Assembly: GCF_000166135.1 (NCBI RefSeq)
Contig: NC_014666.1
Location: 310,001-374,000, forward strand
Source of the DNA: Pseudofrankia inefficax
GTDB lineage: Bacteria; Actinomycetota; Actinomycetes; Frankiales; Frankiaceae
Length of the DNA: 64,000 bases
Reading direction: 5' to 3'
Below are positions 1 to 8,408 of this stretch, in pieces. Positions within the stretch are counted from its first letter, which is position 1, and every line of letters starts with the position of its first letter. The notes under the pieces are model-generated. The model saw nothing but the letters and a program-made list of their open reading frames with translations, was not told where the DNA came from and did not search any database. A program made the position numbers and the translations under genes.

Positions 1-182
1 TCTAGGTCAGCCCGTGGCGGCGAGTCCGTCAACTCCGACTGACGACAGCAGTGCTGCCGGCGCCTTCGGGTGACTGCGGTAGTCGGCCTGGTGCTCGGGC
101 AGACGTCTGGTGAGCTTCGTTCTGGCAAGTCTCGGACAGGGTTGAAGCCAGGCTGGTGGGCTCGTTCTAATACGCCTGTGTC

Positions 183-839
183 ATGATCACGGTCATGAGT
201 AGCCACACCAGCAATAGCTCGGGAGCCTGGTTGACCTCGGCGGCAGTGGTCGCGACGTGCGCGCTTGTTTTCACTGTCGCTTCGTTTTGGTGGCTAAACG
301 CGAGACGGGGGCGCCTAAGGACATTCGAGCCGCACACCTTCGCGATGGTTATAGCGCCACGCATCGTCAGGCTTCGTCTTCCACTCGTCTTATACAACTC
401 GGGGGCAATTCCGATCGTCGTTCAGGGTATTAGAATACGATTTGTAGATCATCTAATGGGGGAGCCGCTAGGGTGGGTTGGAAAGCGATCGCAGATCAGG
501 CCTACTTCGAACGAGAATCATGACTTCCCGGCAGTATTTGCAGTATCGGGCCGAAGCGCTGAGCAGATATTTGCCGAGTTCGGAATCGACTCGCTCGGAT
601 TTGCTCTTGAGGCCCGAGACTATCGCGTTTATCTGGAAGGCCGGCTCGGTCACCGTAAGAATTGGGTTCGAATCGGCGACTTCACTCTTCGGGCCGGCCA
701 TGTCGCGGAGCCATCCGCCTACATAACGTATGACAATACCCCGGGATCTCTGTCGGAAGAGCAGCGCAGAGCAGCCGATTCCGCTCTAAAGGCGCTAGCG
801 GAAGGACAAACGAAATTGCCGAGCGCGCCTGATGCTTGA
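183..839 (+). CDS. Membrane-anchored hypothetical protein
   Basis: I do not recognise the family. One strongly hydrophobic segment at about residues 16-38 is followed by a basic stretch (ARRGRLR), which suggests a single N-terminal membrane anchor with the rest, probably beta-rich, in the cytoplasm. The first ATG is at 183 and a second at 195; neither has a clear ribosome binding site. The 3' end overlaps the next gene by 8 nt, so the two are probably translated together. Base composition is lower in GC than the later genes, as for its partner. Together with the nuclease-like neighbour it could be a two-gene defence unit, but that is inference from context only. Confidence 0.6.
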   Translation: MITVMSSHTSNSSGAWLTSAAVVATCALVFTVASFWWLNARRGRLRTFEPHTFAMVIAPRIVRLRLPLVLYNSGAIPIVVQGIRIRFVDHLMGEPLGWVGKRSQIRPTSNENHDFPAVFAVSGRSAEQIFAEFGIDSLGFALEARDYRVYLEGRLGHRKNWVRIGDFTLRAGHVAEPSAYITYDNTPGSLSEEQRRAADSALKALAEGQTKLPSAPDA

Positions 840-2220
840 GAAACCGGCCATTCTCCGCAGGCTAATTGCGCGCTACGGGGCATTGAGGGAACTCGATGGG
901 TACACGCCTCAATCGCGAGGTGTCGAGTTCAATAGACTACTCGCGGAGGTGCTCGATTGCTACGGGATATCCGCCAAGTCATCTGTTCGCGGGCAGGGTG
1001 AGATCGATGTAGCCTTTTCAATCAACGGAACTCGGTTCATACTTGAGGCGAAATGGGAGGAGGAGAAGACGGACTATGGAAAGATCGCCAAGCTGCAGGG
1101 TCGGGTTAGGCAGCGGCTGGTGACAACGGTCGGTGTTTTCGCATCGATGTCCGGCTACACTGATGACGCGCTGAGTATCGGCATCGGGGGACGACTAGAC
1201 GTCCTTCTTCTGGATCGCCGGCACCTGGAAGCAATGATTTCCGGTGTTGTTCCGCCAGACGAGCTTTTCGATCTACTGATCGATAAGACTTCCTACGAGG
1301 GTGGAGTCTTCCATGATCTTGAAGATCTCTTCCCGTCACCGGCGGGAGATCCGCAGCTGAAATTTGGCTGCCCCGACGACCTGCAGGGCAGACTGGTAAG
1401 ATCGGCGCGGGAAGGAATCACTGCAGAGGTCGTCGCACACGATTTACCGATGTCTTACTTCGGAATGGCCCTTGATTCTGCTGGGCGTCTAATTCTAAAC
1501 TACCCAGAAGGGCTGGTCAGGGTCGACCTGGAGCGGGGCCGGGCAAGATGGATGGCACCATTTACTAAGTGCTATCTTCACGTGCTTCCGACTGCGGCAG
1601 GCGATATCCTGTTTGGGCGAATGTACGGCGTCGGAAGCCTCAGCGGTGGTCGATTGCGGGCGCTCGCTGGCGGGTTTGCGGGCAATGCAATTTTGTTTTC
1701 CGACGATGAAGGCCACGCGCGTGCACTTGACAATGGCGGCGTTCGAGATTGGTCTCCGGAGTTTCCGGGCGAAGCGAATGTTTCCCTTGCGCTGATCGGG
1801 GAGAATCTTGGTGACGAGAGGTGGACGGCTACTGACGTCCCGGGTGCAACCGTCGGTGGTGCTACCTGGGCTCACTCTGGGAAAGTTGCTGCGGTTGGTT
1901 CCTCGGCACTCGAAATGATCGACGCAGCTTCAGGCGCCAGGACGTCGTTCCAACACGACCTCACCAACACCTTCAGCGTCGTCAGCTACGACGACAACCG
2001 TGTACTGGTCGTGGCTGACGGTAGATCGCTTGCAGTGATCGATGTAGCCGCTAAAACCTCAACGGTACTACTTGAGCTGGAGCTGAATGGGAGCGTCTCG
2101 GAGTTGTCGAGGGCATCAGGCGAGGTTTTCTACCTACTGTCGACCTACGGGGAGGGGCCTACGAAGCAACCGCGCGCAATTGTTGTACGAATTTCGTTGC
2201 CGTCGGCGCTGACGGTCTAA
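832..2220 (+). CDS. Mrr-type restriction endonuclease-like protein with C-terminal propeller-like region
   Basis: Residues about 20-150 look like the PD-(D/E)xK nuclease fold of the Mrr_cat family: a helix, then GQGEIDVAF with D59, then a strand ending in EAKW (E72, K74), and Q89 in the following helix as in Mrr enzymes. Such domains usually cleave modified or foreign DNA. The remaining 300 residues contain repeated strands with alternating VLVVADG- and LAVIDVA-like motifs, which I read as a beta-propeller. That could be a sensor or protein-binding platform. It starts inside the 3' end of the upstream membrane-protein gene. Codon use is less GC-biased than most of the window, consistent with horizontal transfer. 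Nuclease assignment is fairly secure; a defence role is inferred. Confidence 0.65.
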   Translation: MLEKPAILRRLIARYGALRELDGYTPQSRGVEFNRLLAEVLDCYGISAKSSVRGQGEIDVAFSINGTRFILEAKWEEEKTDYGKIAKLQGRVRQRLVTTVGVFASMSGYTDDALSIGIGGRLDVLLLDRRHLEAMISGVVPPDELFDLLIDKTSYEGGVFHDLEDLFPSPAGDPQLKFGCPDDLQGRLVRSAREGITAEVVAHDLPMSYFGMALDSAGRLILNYPEGLVRVDLERGRARWMAPFTKCYLHVLPTAAGDILFGRMYGVGSLSGGRLRALAGGFAGNAILFSDDEGHARALDNGGVRDWSPEFPGEANVSLALIGENLGDERWTATDVPGATVGGATWAHSGKVAAVGSSALEMIDAASGARTSFQHDLTNTFSVVSYDDNRVLVVADGRSLAVIDVAAKTSTVLLELELNGSVSELSRASGEVFYLLSTYGEGPTKQPRAIVVRISLPSALTV

Positions 2221-2337
2221 CGTTCTCGCTGTACTTTTACGGACGTCCTGAGGTCTCGCGCACGGTTTCTTGAGAAATGAATCGTCCTGATAGGGACGTC
2301 TGTGGCGGTGGGCTGCTTCTCGGATTCTCGGCGTCGG

Positions 2338-3140
2338 TCAGCTTCTGCGGTAGCGGTGCCAGCGCTCGGCCGAGACCTCGACGCGCGTCGTCCATGAGTC
2401 GGGGTCGTCGCTGGCGATCTCGGCCCAGAGCCGGCGGTTGGCTTCAATGAAGGCTGCAACTGCTGGTGGGAACGCCGCGTTCCAAGACGGGAATTGGGCG
2501 GCCCAGCTTTCGGCGTCGGCGGGGGTGTGGCCGGCGACGATGAGCCAGAGTGCGCATAGGGCCGGGTCTATCCAGCCAGCGCCTCGGGTGGGCCAGGCCC
2601 AGTCGACGATGTGGGCGCGGTCGGTGATGAGGATGTTGTCGGGGTTGTAGTCGGTGTGGAGCAGGTGGTTGCCGGCGAGCTGAGCGAGGTCGGCCGGGTG
2701 GTCGATGTAGGCACGCCACCGGTGTTCCGCCCGCTTGATGGGCAGGTCGGGTGCCGGGACGGCCTGGAGCTGGTGGAGGCAGGCGGCGACCTTCGGGAGG
2801 TCGGCTGATCCCGGTGTGAGGTCGGCTGACCTGCCGTCGATGTACTCGAAACCCAGCAGGTGCCACCACCGGTCTGAATGGACCACAGGAGGCGGGGTGC
2901 GACCGTGCCGCCGACGTAGGGGTTGATCGCGGCCTCGGTCTGTTGGGTCCAGGCGCGGGGATGTCCCTCGCGGAGGCCCTTGACGAACACGCGGGTGTCC
3001 GCGGTTTGGAGGATGGCGGCGAGCTGGGAGTTCCAGCCTTCGCGGACCGGGGTGACGCCGACGATGGGTCCGCATTCGGCGTCGATGGCCTTGCGGAGCG
3101 CGTCGTCCAGACCATCCCAGGTGACACGGTCGATGACCAC
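2338..3140 (-). pseudogene. Aminoglycoside phosphotransferase-family kinase, frameshifted
   Basis: Two reading frames together give one APH/choline-kinase-like protein. The first frame starts at a GTG at 3140 and covers the N-lobe (starting MVIDRVTW). The second frame continues with the GFEYIDG hinge, the catalytic loop HTDYNPDNIL and the metal-binding IVDWAWP segment, ending at 2338. The switch falls at about 2865-2880 in a GGTGGTGG tract, where one extra G would restore the frame. It is either a decayed gene or a sequencing error in a G-rich run. It follows the radical-SAM gene and the small peptide gene on the same strand, so if intact it may modify that peptide or belong to its operon. 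Substrate unknown. Confidence 0.7.
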
Positions 3141-3216
3141 AAGTTGACCCTAATGTCGGGCGGTCCGGGGGGTGCCGGCGACACGTCGCGGCTGGCACCC
3201 CCCGGAGACGGGTGGA

Positions 3217-3348
3217 CTACCGGTAGGGGTTGTCGTCGCCGCAGCCGGTGAGGCTGGTCGGCTCGAAGGTGTCGAGGTCGTCGACCAGGGTGAGGCCTTC
3301 GATCTCGTCGGTGTCAGTGGGTGGCGGCGCGGTCTGGGTGGACGACAT
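3217..3348 (-). CDS. Candidate RiPP precursor peptide (43 aa)
   Basis: A 43-residue acidic peptide begins inside the last 35 nt of the radical-SAM gene, in another frame, and continues downstream of it. The leader-like part is rich in D/E/T with the sequence EGLTLVDDLDTFE; the C-terminal part SLTGCGDDNPYR holds the only cysteine. Short size, an acidic leader, a single Cys near the end and direct coupling to a SPASM-type maturase make it the likely substrate. A thioether or other radical-installed crosslink is possible. I do not recognise the peptide as a member of a named RiPP class. Translational coupling with the maturase is expected from the overlap. Confidence 0.65.
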   Translation of the reverse strand: MSSTQTAPPPTDTDEIEGLTLVDDLDTFEPTSLTGCGDDNPYR

Positions 3349-4477
3349 GGAGCTGTCTCCTTCCGTGGGGGGTTTCCTTGTGCTGGCAGTAGTTCCGCAG
3401 CGGCGCGTTGGCCTTGCGGAACAGGGTGACCAGCGGCATGCAGGTGCCGCAGGTGCCCTGCAGGGTGCAGCCAGTACAGCCACCCTGCCGTTGGAGGAGC
3501 CCGTCGGCGATGGTGCCGAGTCGGGCGAGCCCATCGAGCCCTTCGTCAAGGAGCGGGATGTTCGGTTCGCGCCCGACCTTGCAGATGCTGGCTTTGCCGA
3601 ATGGGTCGACGTGGAAGAACGTGTGTCCCGCGTTGCAGCCGGTGAACGGTGTGCGTGGACCGAGAATCTCGGGGGCCTGGCTGGCGAGCACCTCGGCGCC
3701 GCCGTAGATCGTCGGGGAGATGTTGCCGTACAGGCTGTGCGGGAGGCCGTAGCGGTCGGCGAGCGCACGCATCTGGTCGACTTCGTGTGCGTTGCTGCGG
3801 GTGACGCCGATGCTGAGATCCATGGGGATACCGGCCTCGTGCGCGGCTGCGAGACCTGCGGAGAACGCCTTGAACGCTCCCCGGCGGCGGGTGAGTCCGT
3901 CGTAGCTCGCCTCGGTCGCGCCGTAGATGCTCAGGGTGATCCGGTGCGGCGGGCGGCGGGTGAGCAGGTCGAGGATGCCCGGATTCGCGAGTCGTGAGCC
4001 GTTCGACAGGACGTCGATCATCATGCCGAGGTCGAATGCCAGGGCGTAGACGTCGGAGAAATGGCGGTCGATCATCGGTTCGCCGCCGGTGAGCTGAAGC
4101 CAGAGGACTCCGGCGTCCCGGATGGTGTGCAGTAGCCGGACGCGGTCGTCCCATTCGAGCCCGTCGAACTTCTTCAGTCCCAGGTAGCAGTGCTCACAGT
4201 CATAGTTACAACCGAGGTTGACCTCATGGGATGCCCGGCCGTAGTTCAGCGCCGTGGGTTGACGGACGAGGACCGATCCGGCGATGGCCCCGGCAAGGTC
4301 GATGCCCCACCGTTGCTTTGCGGCTGCCGTCAACCAGACGGGGACGTCACCATCCTCGGTGTCGAGCGTCTGAAGTGCCTGATAGCGGTCTGGACTGATC
4401 TTCACGCCCTGGTTGCTGCCCGGGGTTACCAACAGATGGTGATCGAGAAATGGGCTTGCGATCAGCCGGTATGGCAT
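3314..4477 (-). CDS. Radical SAM/SPASM peptide maturase
   Basis: The protein has 387 residues counted from the ATG at 4477, preceded by GGGAG at good spacing; an in-frame start 19 codons upstream lacks this. The 4Fe-4S motif CNYDCEHC is at C90, C94 and C97, and GGEP at 131-134 binds SAM. The C-terminal third has seven further cysteines (281, 299, 334, 337, 343, 346, 364) in a SPASM pattern for auxiliary clusters, typical of enzymes that modify ribosomal peptides. The N-terminal 80 residues could include a peptide-binding segment. The small Cys-containing peptide gene overlaps its end, and it is divergent from an XRE-TPR regulator across a region full of inverted repeats. The exact reaction cannot be told from sequence. 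Confidence 0.88.
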   Translation of the reverse strand: MPYRLIASPFLDHHLLVTPGSNQGVKISPDRYQALQTLDTEDGDVPVWLTAAAKQRWGIDLAGAIAGSVLVRQPTALNYGRASHEVNLGCNYDCEHCYLGLKKFDGLEWDDRVRLLHTIRDAGVLWLQLTGGEPMIDRHFSDVYALAFDLGMMIDVLSNGSRLANPGILDLLTRRPPHRITLSIYGATEASYDGLTRRRGAFKAFSAGLAAAHEAGIPMDLSIGVTRSNAHEVDQMRALADRYGLPHSLYGNISPTIYGGAEVLASQAPEILGPRTPFTGCNAGHTFFHVDPFGKASICKVGREPNIPLLDEGLDGLARLGTIADGLLQRQGGCTGCTLQGTCGTCMPLVTLFRKANAPLRNYCQHKETPHGRRQLHVVHPDRAATH

Positions 4478-4555
4478 CGGGTCTCCCTGGCGTGGGCTCG
4501 CACGTTCGGCGAGATGAACCGTAGAAAGGCGCACAGTCCCAAGCCAGGCACCAAG

Positions 4556-4605
4556 CGTGGTAGTTCTTCGCGCTCCGTGGTGTCAACTACCACGGTGCGT
4601 GGTAG
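4556..4605. promoter_or_regulatory. Operator cluster CGTGGTAG/CTACCACG between divergent genes
   Basis: Three half-sites lie between the maturase and the XRE-TPR gene: CGTGGTAG at 4556-4563, CTACCACG at 4587-4594 and CGTGGTAG at 4598-4605. The last two form a perfect 8-bp inverted repeat with a 3-bp spacer; the first two form a 10-bp inverted repeat (CGTGGTAGTT/AACTACCACG). The same half-sites recur just after the regulator gene. They are the likely binding sites of the adjacent regulator. Confidence 0.75.
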
Positions 4606-4671
4606 CGGTCGCAGGTCAGGAGCGGTATTGGTCGACTACGCTGGTAGGAGATCCTCGGGAGGAGGCTGCTG

Positions 4672-5931
4672 GTGGACGCTGGCGACCGCCCGATCAGCGG
4701 CAACTTGCGGGACCTGCGCCGGACTGCCGGTCTGTCTCAAGAGGAGTTGGCGGGACGCACTGGCCTGAGCGTGTCGACGGTCCGGAAGGTCGAACAGGGT
4801 GGATCGGCCCGGGTCGAGACGCTGCACGTGCTGGCGCGTGCGCTTGGTGTCGAGACGTCGGCCCTGTTCGGTAGCCAGGCGCCCAAGCCCGCGGACGCCG
4901 AAGAGGAAAACAAGCTCAACCTGGTGGCGTTCCGCCATGCGCTCACGCCCGCCGTCGGATTCGGCGGGTCGACGCGGCGCGTTGATGGGTTGGTGGCGGC
5001 GGGCATCGAGCGGGAGTCGCTCGGGCGTGATCTCCGCGCGGCGGTCACTCGTTACCACGCGGACGACTTCGAGGGCGTAGCTCGCGGGCTTCCCCGGATG
5101 GTGGCTGCCACGAACGAGCTGGTCAGGCAATCGGCCGGCGATGAGGTCGCGTCGCTGGCGGCTCAGCGACTGCGTTCGGATGTGCTGCAACTGGCAGGCT
5201 GGTTTCTGACCCAGGTACGCCAATACGATCTTGCATACGTGGCGCTGCGGGATGCGGTGGCTGACGGCGAATCGTCGGACGACCGGTTGTCCGTGGCGGC
5301 GAGCGTGATCTCTCAATGCTGGTTGTTCATCCGACAGGGCCGGTTCTCGGATGCGGAGCTTCTGGCCGGCGATGCTGCGACGCAGATCGAACCGCGCATG
5401 TCCGAGGCCTCGAAAGAGGAGCTGGCCGCCTGGGGCTGGCTGCTGTTGCGTGGGTCTGCTGCGGCCATCCGCAACAATCGTTCGGACGAATCGCGTGAGT
5501 TCCTGCGGCTGGCAGAGGTGGCGGCCGTCCGGCATGACGGTCAACCGCGTCGGATGGCGGCCGGCTATCACCAGTACTGGAGCACGTTCGACGTGTCCAC
5601 GGTGCGCATGAAGATCGCGGAAGCCCTCATGATCGATGGGGACGCTTCCGGCGTGCTTCGGGTCGCCGAAGGTGTCCAGGCTCCGAGGCGGGCGGGGCGG
5701 TCGGACAACTACAGCCGGCACCTGCTGGATGTTGCCGGTGCGCACGCTGCGCTGCGGAACTACCAGGACGCCATCGACATCCTGTCCAGCCTGCGGTCAA
5801 CGACGCCGGACTGGCTTCGCCACCAGCGGCGTGCCGGCGACCTGGTCGGCGGGCTCGTGACCTCCCGCAAGCGGCGCGTCGGCCAGGACCTCCGGGAGCT
5901 GGCGGGCTTCTTCGGTAGCACAGGGTCATAG
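4672..5931 (+). CDS. XRE-family regulator with TPR-like domain
   Basis: Residues about 8-65 form an XRE helix-turn-helix (LSQEELAGRTGLSVSTVRKVEQG). The remaining 350 residues are helical repeats of TPR type, ending LVGGLVTSRKRR. Proteins of this layout in actinobacteria usually control an adjacent gene cluster, and the repeat domain may bind a peptide or partner. The GTG start at 4672 has GGAGG six bases upstream. It is divergent from the radical-SAM peptide operon, with inverted CTACCACG sites both in the shared promoter region and just after its own stop codon, so autoregulation and control of both flanks are likely. Confidence 0.85.
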   Translation: MDAGDRPISGNLRDLRRTAGLSQEELAGRTGLSVSTVRKVEQGGSARVETLHVLARALGVETSALFGSQAPKPADAEEENKLNLVAFRHALTPAVGFGGSTRRVDGLVAAGIERESLGRDLRAAVTRYHADDFEGVARGLPRMVAATNELVRQSAGDEVASLAAQRLRSDVLQLAGWFLTQVRQYDLAYVALRDAVADGESSDDRLSVAASVISQCWLFIRQGRFSDAELLAGDAATQIEPRMSEASKEELAAWGWLLLRGSAAAIRNNRSDESREFLRLAEVAAVRHDGQPRRMAAGYHQYWSTFDVSTVRMKIAEALMIDGDASGVLRVAEGVQAPRRAGRSDNYSRHLLDVAGAHAALRNYQDAIDILSSLRSTTPDWLRHQRRAGDLVGGLVTSRKRRVGQDLRELAGFFGSTGS

Positions 5932-5950
5932 CGAGACCACTACTACGTTC

Positions 5951-5987
5951 CGTGGTAGCTCCAGAACGGCGAGCATGAACTACCACG
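5951..5987. promoter_or_regulatory. Second operator pair CGTGGTAG ... CTACCACG
   Basis: CGTGGTAG at 5951-5958 and CTACCACG at 5980-5987 face each other with 21 bp between, against 23 bp for the first pair upstream of the regulator gene. The pair lies upstream of the rightward gene that begins near 6077, so that gene probably belongs to the same regulon. A short hairpin (CACCGC-AACT-GCGGTG, 6031-6046) follows. Confidence 0.7.
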
Positions 5988-6076
5988 TTAGCCGGCTGGT
6001 TACCCACTCTCGGTACTCCTAGCTTCATCTCACCGCAACTGCGGTGAAGACGGAGGATGGGACGGGAGGGGCCGCG

Positions 6077-6854
6077 ATGGGTGCGCCGGTACACGTGGCG
6101 TCGCTGGCGGACGGGTCGGGTGCGCTGTTTGCGCCGGTGTTGCCGGTAGATCTGCCGCCAGACGAGGCGGGTCTATTGACACGCTCGGAGCGATCCGCGG
6201 CGGCTGGTGGCGCGTCGGGTTGGGAGTTCGCTCCGGCACGTCGGGCGGGCTTGATGCGGCTCGCGGTTGAGCGGGCGGGCGTGCCGGGGGTCTCGTCAGT
6301 GGTGGTGTGCCCTGCGGGGATGCCGGTCGAGCGGACGGCGCTGGCGCTGGCGGTCGGGGAAATTTTGCGGACGCGGCGGCCTGGTGGGGCTGCGGTCGTG
6401 ACGTGCGCGGCCGTCCCGGCGTGGCTGGGTGTGGACCGTTCGGCGGTCGTGCATCCCGTCCTTGTGCGGGCCGGCACGCAGGCGGTGACGAGCCGGCACG
6501 TGGAGTACCCGGTGGTCGTCGTACCTGGCGACGTCGGGCGGAAAGGTCGTGTGGGCGCAGTTCCCGGGGGTGGTCGTGACCTCCTTGCCCGCGACTGACG
6601 GGGACGGGCCGGCGCTCGACAATCGGGTGGCTCGGCGGGTGCCGCCGCCGCGATGGCCGGTGGCGTTCCGGACGGATCCGGAAACGCTGGGACGGGTGGC
6701 GGACAGGCTGCGGGCGCTCGACGACTGGCACCTGTCCGCAACGGCCGGGCTGCGCTCCGGGCTAGAGCCGGCGATGACCAGGATCCGTGCAACCCGTGGT
6801 GTGCTACCCGGCGTTCCACTCCAGGTCAGTCACTGTGATCGTCAGAGCGGGTGA
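6077..6854 (+). pseudogene. Hypothetical protein in two frames (apparent frameshift)
   Basis: The frame starting at the ATG at 6077 (GGGAGGGG just upstream; an in-frame GTG lies at 6044) runs to 6598. A second open stretch, in the next frame, covers 6549-6854. Reading GGGGGAAAG instead of GGGCGGAAAG near 6540 would join them into a protein running VVVVPGDVG then GKVVWAQFPGVVV, which looks more natural than either end alone. I therefore read one gene of about 258 codons with a 1-bp indel. No family is recognised. The operator pair just upstream ties it to the radical-SAM peptide system. Confidence 0.5.
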
Positions 6855-6916
6855 CGGGAATCGAACCCGCGTTGCAAGCTTGGGAAGCTCGTGTTCTGCC
6901 TCTGAACTACACCCGC
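6846..6916 (-). tRNA. tRNA-Gly (CCC)
   Basis: Read on the minus strand, a 7-bp acceptor stem GCGGGTG/CACCCGC closes a cloverleaf with D-arm GTTCAGAGGCAGAAC, anticodon loop TTCCCAA (anticodon CCC) and T-arm GGTTCGATTCC. The discriminator base is T and no CCA is encoded. The 5' end is at 6916. Confidence 0.93.
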
Positions 6917-7362
6917 GTGATGCTGCTTGAGCATCCTAACGGATGCCGGCGCCGGGTGGATGGACGGCCGTCAGTCGGCTGGGTCGACGAGGCGGGCCAG
7001 GCTCCGGGGAGCGACGAGGTGTAGGAGATCCGGATCCACTCGGCGATCTGGTCCCAGCGGTCGTCGGTGGCCTCGGGGCTGACGGTCAGCGATACCCAGC
7101 CATGGCGGCCCAGGCCGTAGCCGGCGGGCTTGGCGTCCGGTTCCGCGGCGACGACGGCGGCAGCCTCGTCCTTGGGCAGCTTCACGGTGAGCTGGCTGCC
7201 CTGCGGGTTGGCGAAGACGAAGTTCTTGCCACGGACGCGGAAGGTCGGTTCGCCGTCCCAGGCCTCGATGTCGACACGCGTCGCCTCGGGGAGCGCGAGA
7301 GCGATCTCCCCGACCCGGCGCAGGCTGTCGTGCTCGTGCTCGTGCTCGTGCGCGCTGCTCAC
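6907..7362 (-). CDS. MmcQ/YjbR-family protein, frameshifted near its C-terminus
   Basis: Residues about 12-118 match the YjbR/CyaY-like fold (FRVRGKNFVFAN, then HGWVSLTV and DQIAEWI), a small family sometimes linked to DNA binding. The GTG start at 7362 is followed by a repeated HE stretch. The usual family ending, a helix like SYTLVAPRSLARLVD, is present but in the next frame, ending at 6971. A single missing base near 7020 sends the reading frame into an unrelated Arg/Ser-rich tail that runs into the tRNA-Gly gene. The in-frame open stretch is given here; the true gene probably ended at 6971. Confidence 0.7.
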   Translation of the reverse strand: MSSAHEHEHEHDSLRRVGEIALALPEATRVDIEAWDGEPTFRVRGKNFVFANPQGSQLTVKLPKDEAAAVVAAEPDAKPAGYGLGRHGWVSLTVSPEATDDRWDQIAEWIRISYTSSLPGAWPASSTQPTDGRPSTRRRHPLGCSSSITRV

Positions 7363-7627
7363 GGCTGTGAGCGTGACACGCGTCGGCTTCGGCCCGTGGC
7401 CGGGGCCGCGCCGCCCGACCCCGAGATCCGCAAGATTTGAAGCCGACCGGCTTACGCGTGCAATCGGTTACGGCGTAATCACCCCGGGCCGCCAAGGTGT
7501 GCGTCATTCCGGTCCGCGCCGTTGATGCGCGATTTCCTTGTACGGCGTATTGCGTGCCCGAGTCCGTGCACTGTGGGTCATGTTGTGACCACTGCCACCA
7601 AATGCCGACGTTGGCTAAGGTGGGGCT

Positions 7628-8212
7628 GTGACCACTGACGGCGAGACCGACGACGCGATTGTGCCGGACGGCAAGGACTGGACGTGGGTCCTGGGGCGGG
7701 CGTGCCCGGAGTGCGGATTCAATGCCGCGACGTTCCCGGCGTTCGACGTTTCAGGGCTCGTCCTGCGGGTCGCGTCCGCGTGGCGCCTGTTGCTCGGCGG
7801 CCAGCCGGCCGAGGACCTGCGGCGCCGACCGGCCCCGGGCCACTGGTCGCCGCTCGAGTACGGCTGCCATGTGCGTGATGTCCTGCGCCTCTACGACGAG
7901 CGCCTCGTTCTGATGCTCACCCGGGACAACCCGCGCTACCCGAACTGGGACCAGGACGCCACGGCCGTCGCCGACCGCTACGGCGAGCAGGACCCGGCCC
8001 AGGTCGCCGAGGATCTCGCGACGGCGGCCGCGCGGGTCGCGGCCCGGTTCGCGACCGTGGCCGGCCCGCAATGGCAACGCACCGGTGAGCGTTCGGATGG
8101 TGCGCTGTTCACCGTCGACAGCTTCGCTCGTTACTTTGTGCATGACCCCGTGCACCATCTTTATGACGTCAATGGTCTTCCGGGCGGCGGCGTCGCGCCG
8201 GTCGCGAGCTGA
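7628..8212 (+). CDS. DinB/mycothiol-dependent-type four-helix protein
   Basis: The 194-residue protein has the DinB-like four-helix pattern: helix with LRRRPAPGHWSPLEYGCHVRDVL (about residues 60-85), then ARYFVHDPVHHLYDV near the end. The three histidines in these helices would form the divalent metal site. A CPEC motif near residue 31 precedes the bundle. Such proteins in actinobacteria include mycothiol- or thiol-dependent transferases; the substrate cannot be told. Monocistronic, with a GTG start. Confidence 0.75.
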   Translation: MTTDGETDDAIVPDGKDWTWVLGRACPECGFNAATFPAFDVSGLVLRVASAWRLLLGGQPAEDLRRRPAPGHWSPLEYGCHVRDVLRLYDERLVLMLTRDNPRYPNWDQDATAVADRYGEQDPAQVAEDLATAAARVAARFATVAGPQWQRTGERSDGALFTVDSFARYFVHDPVHHLYDVNGLPGGGVAPVAS

Positions 8213-8408
8213 GTCGACCGGCAAAGGCATTCCAGACCAGAAAACGTCGAGGACGCGCTGGCCTGGAGCTGCGGCAGCCCAGCTGGGTGATTGATCCGGC
8301 AACTAACCGACATTGAGTTCGGGCAGGTTTGGCCGTTTTGTCGACAGGCGTCGAGAGCGGTTCGGGCGGCCTGCCCCGGGGGCGCCGCACGGCGCCCCCG
8401 GGCTCAGC

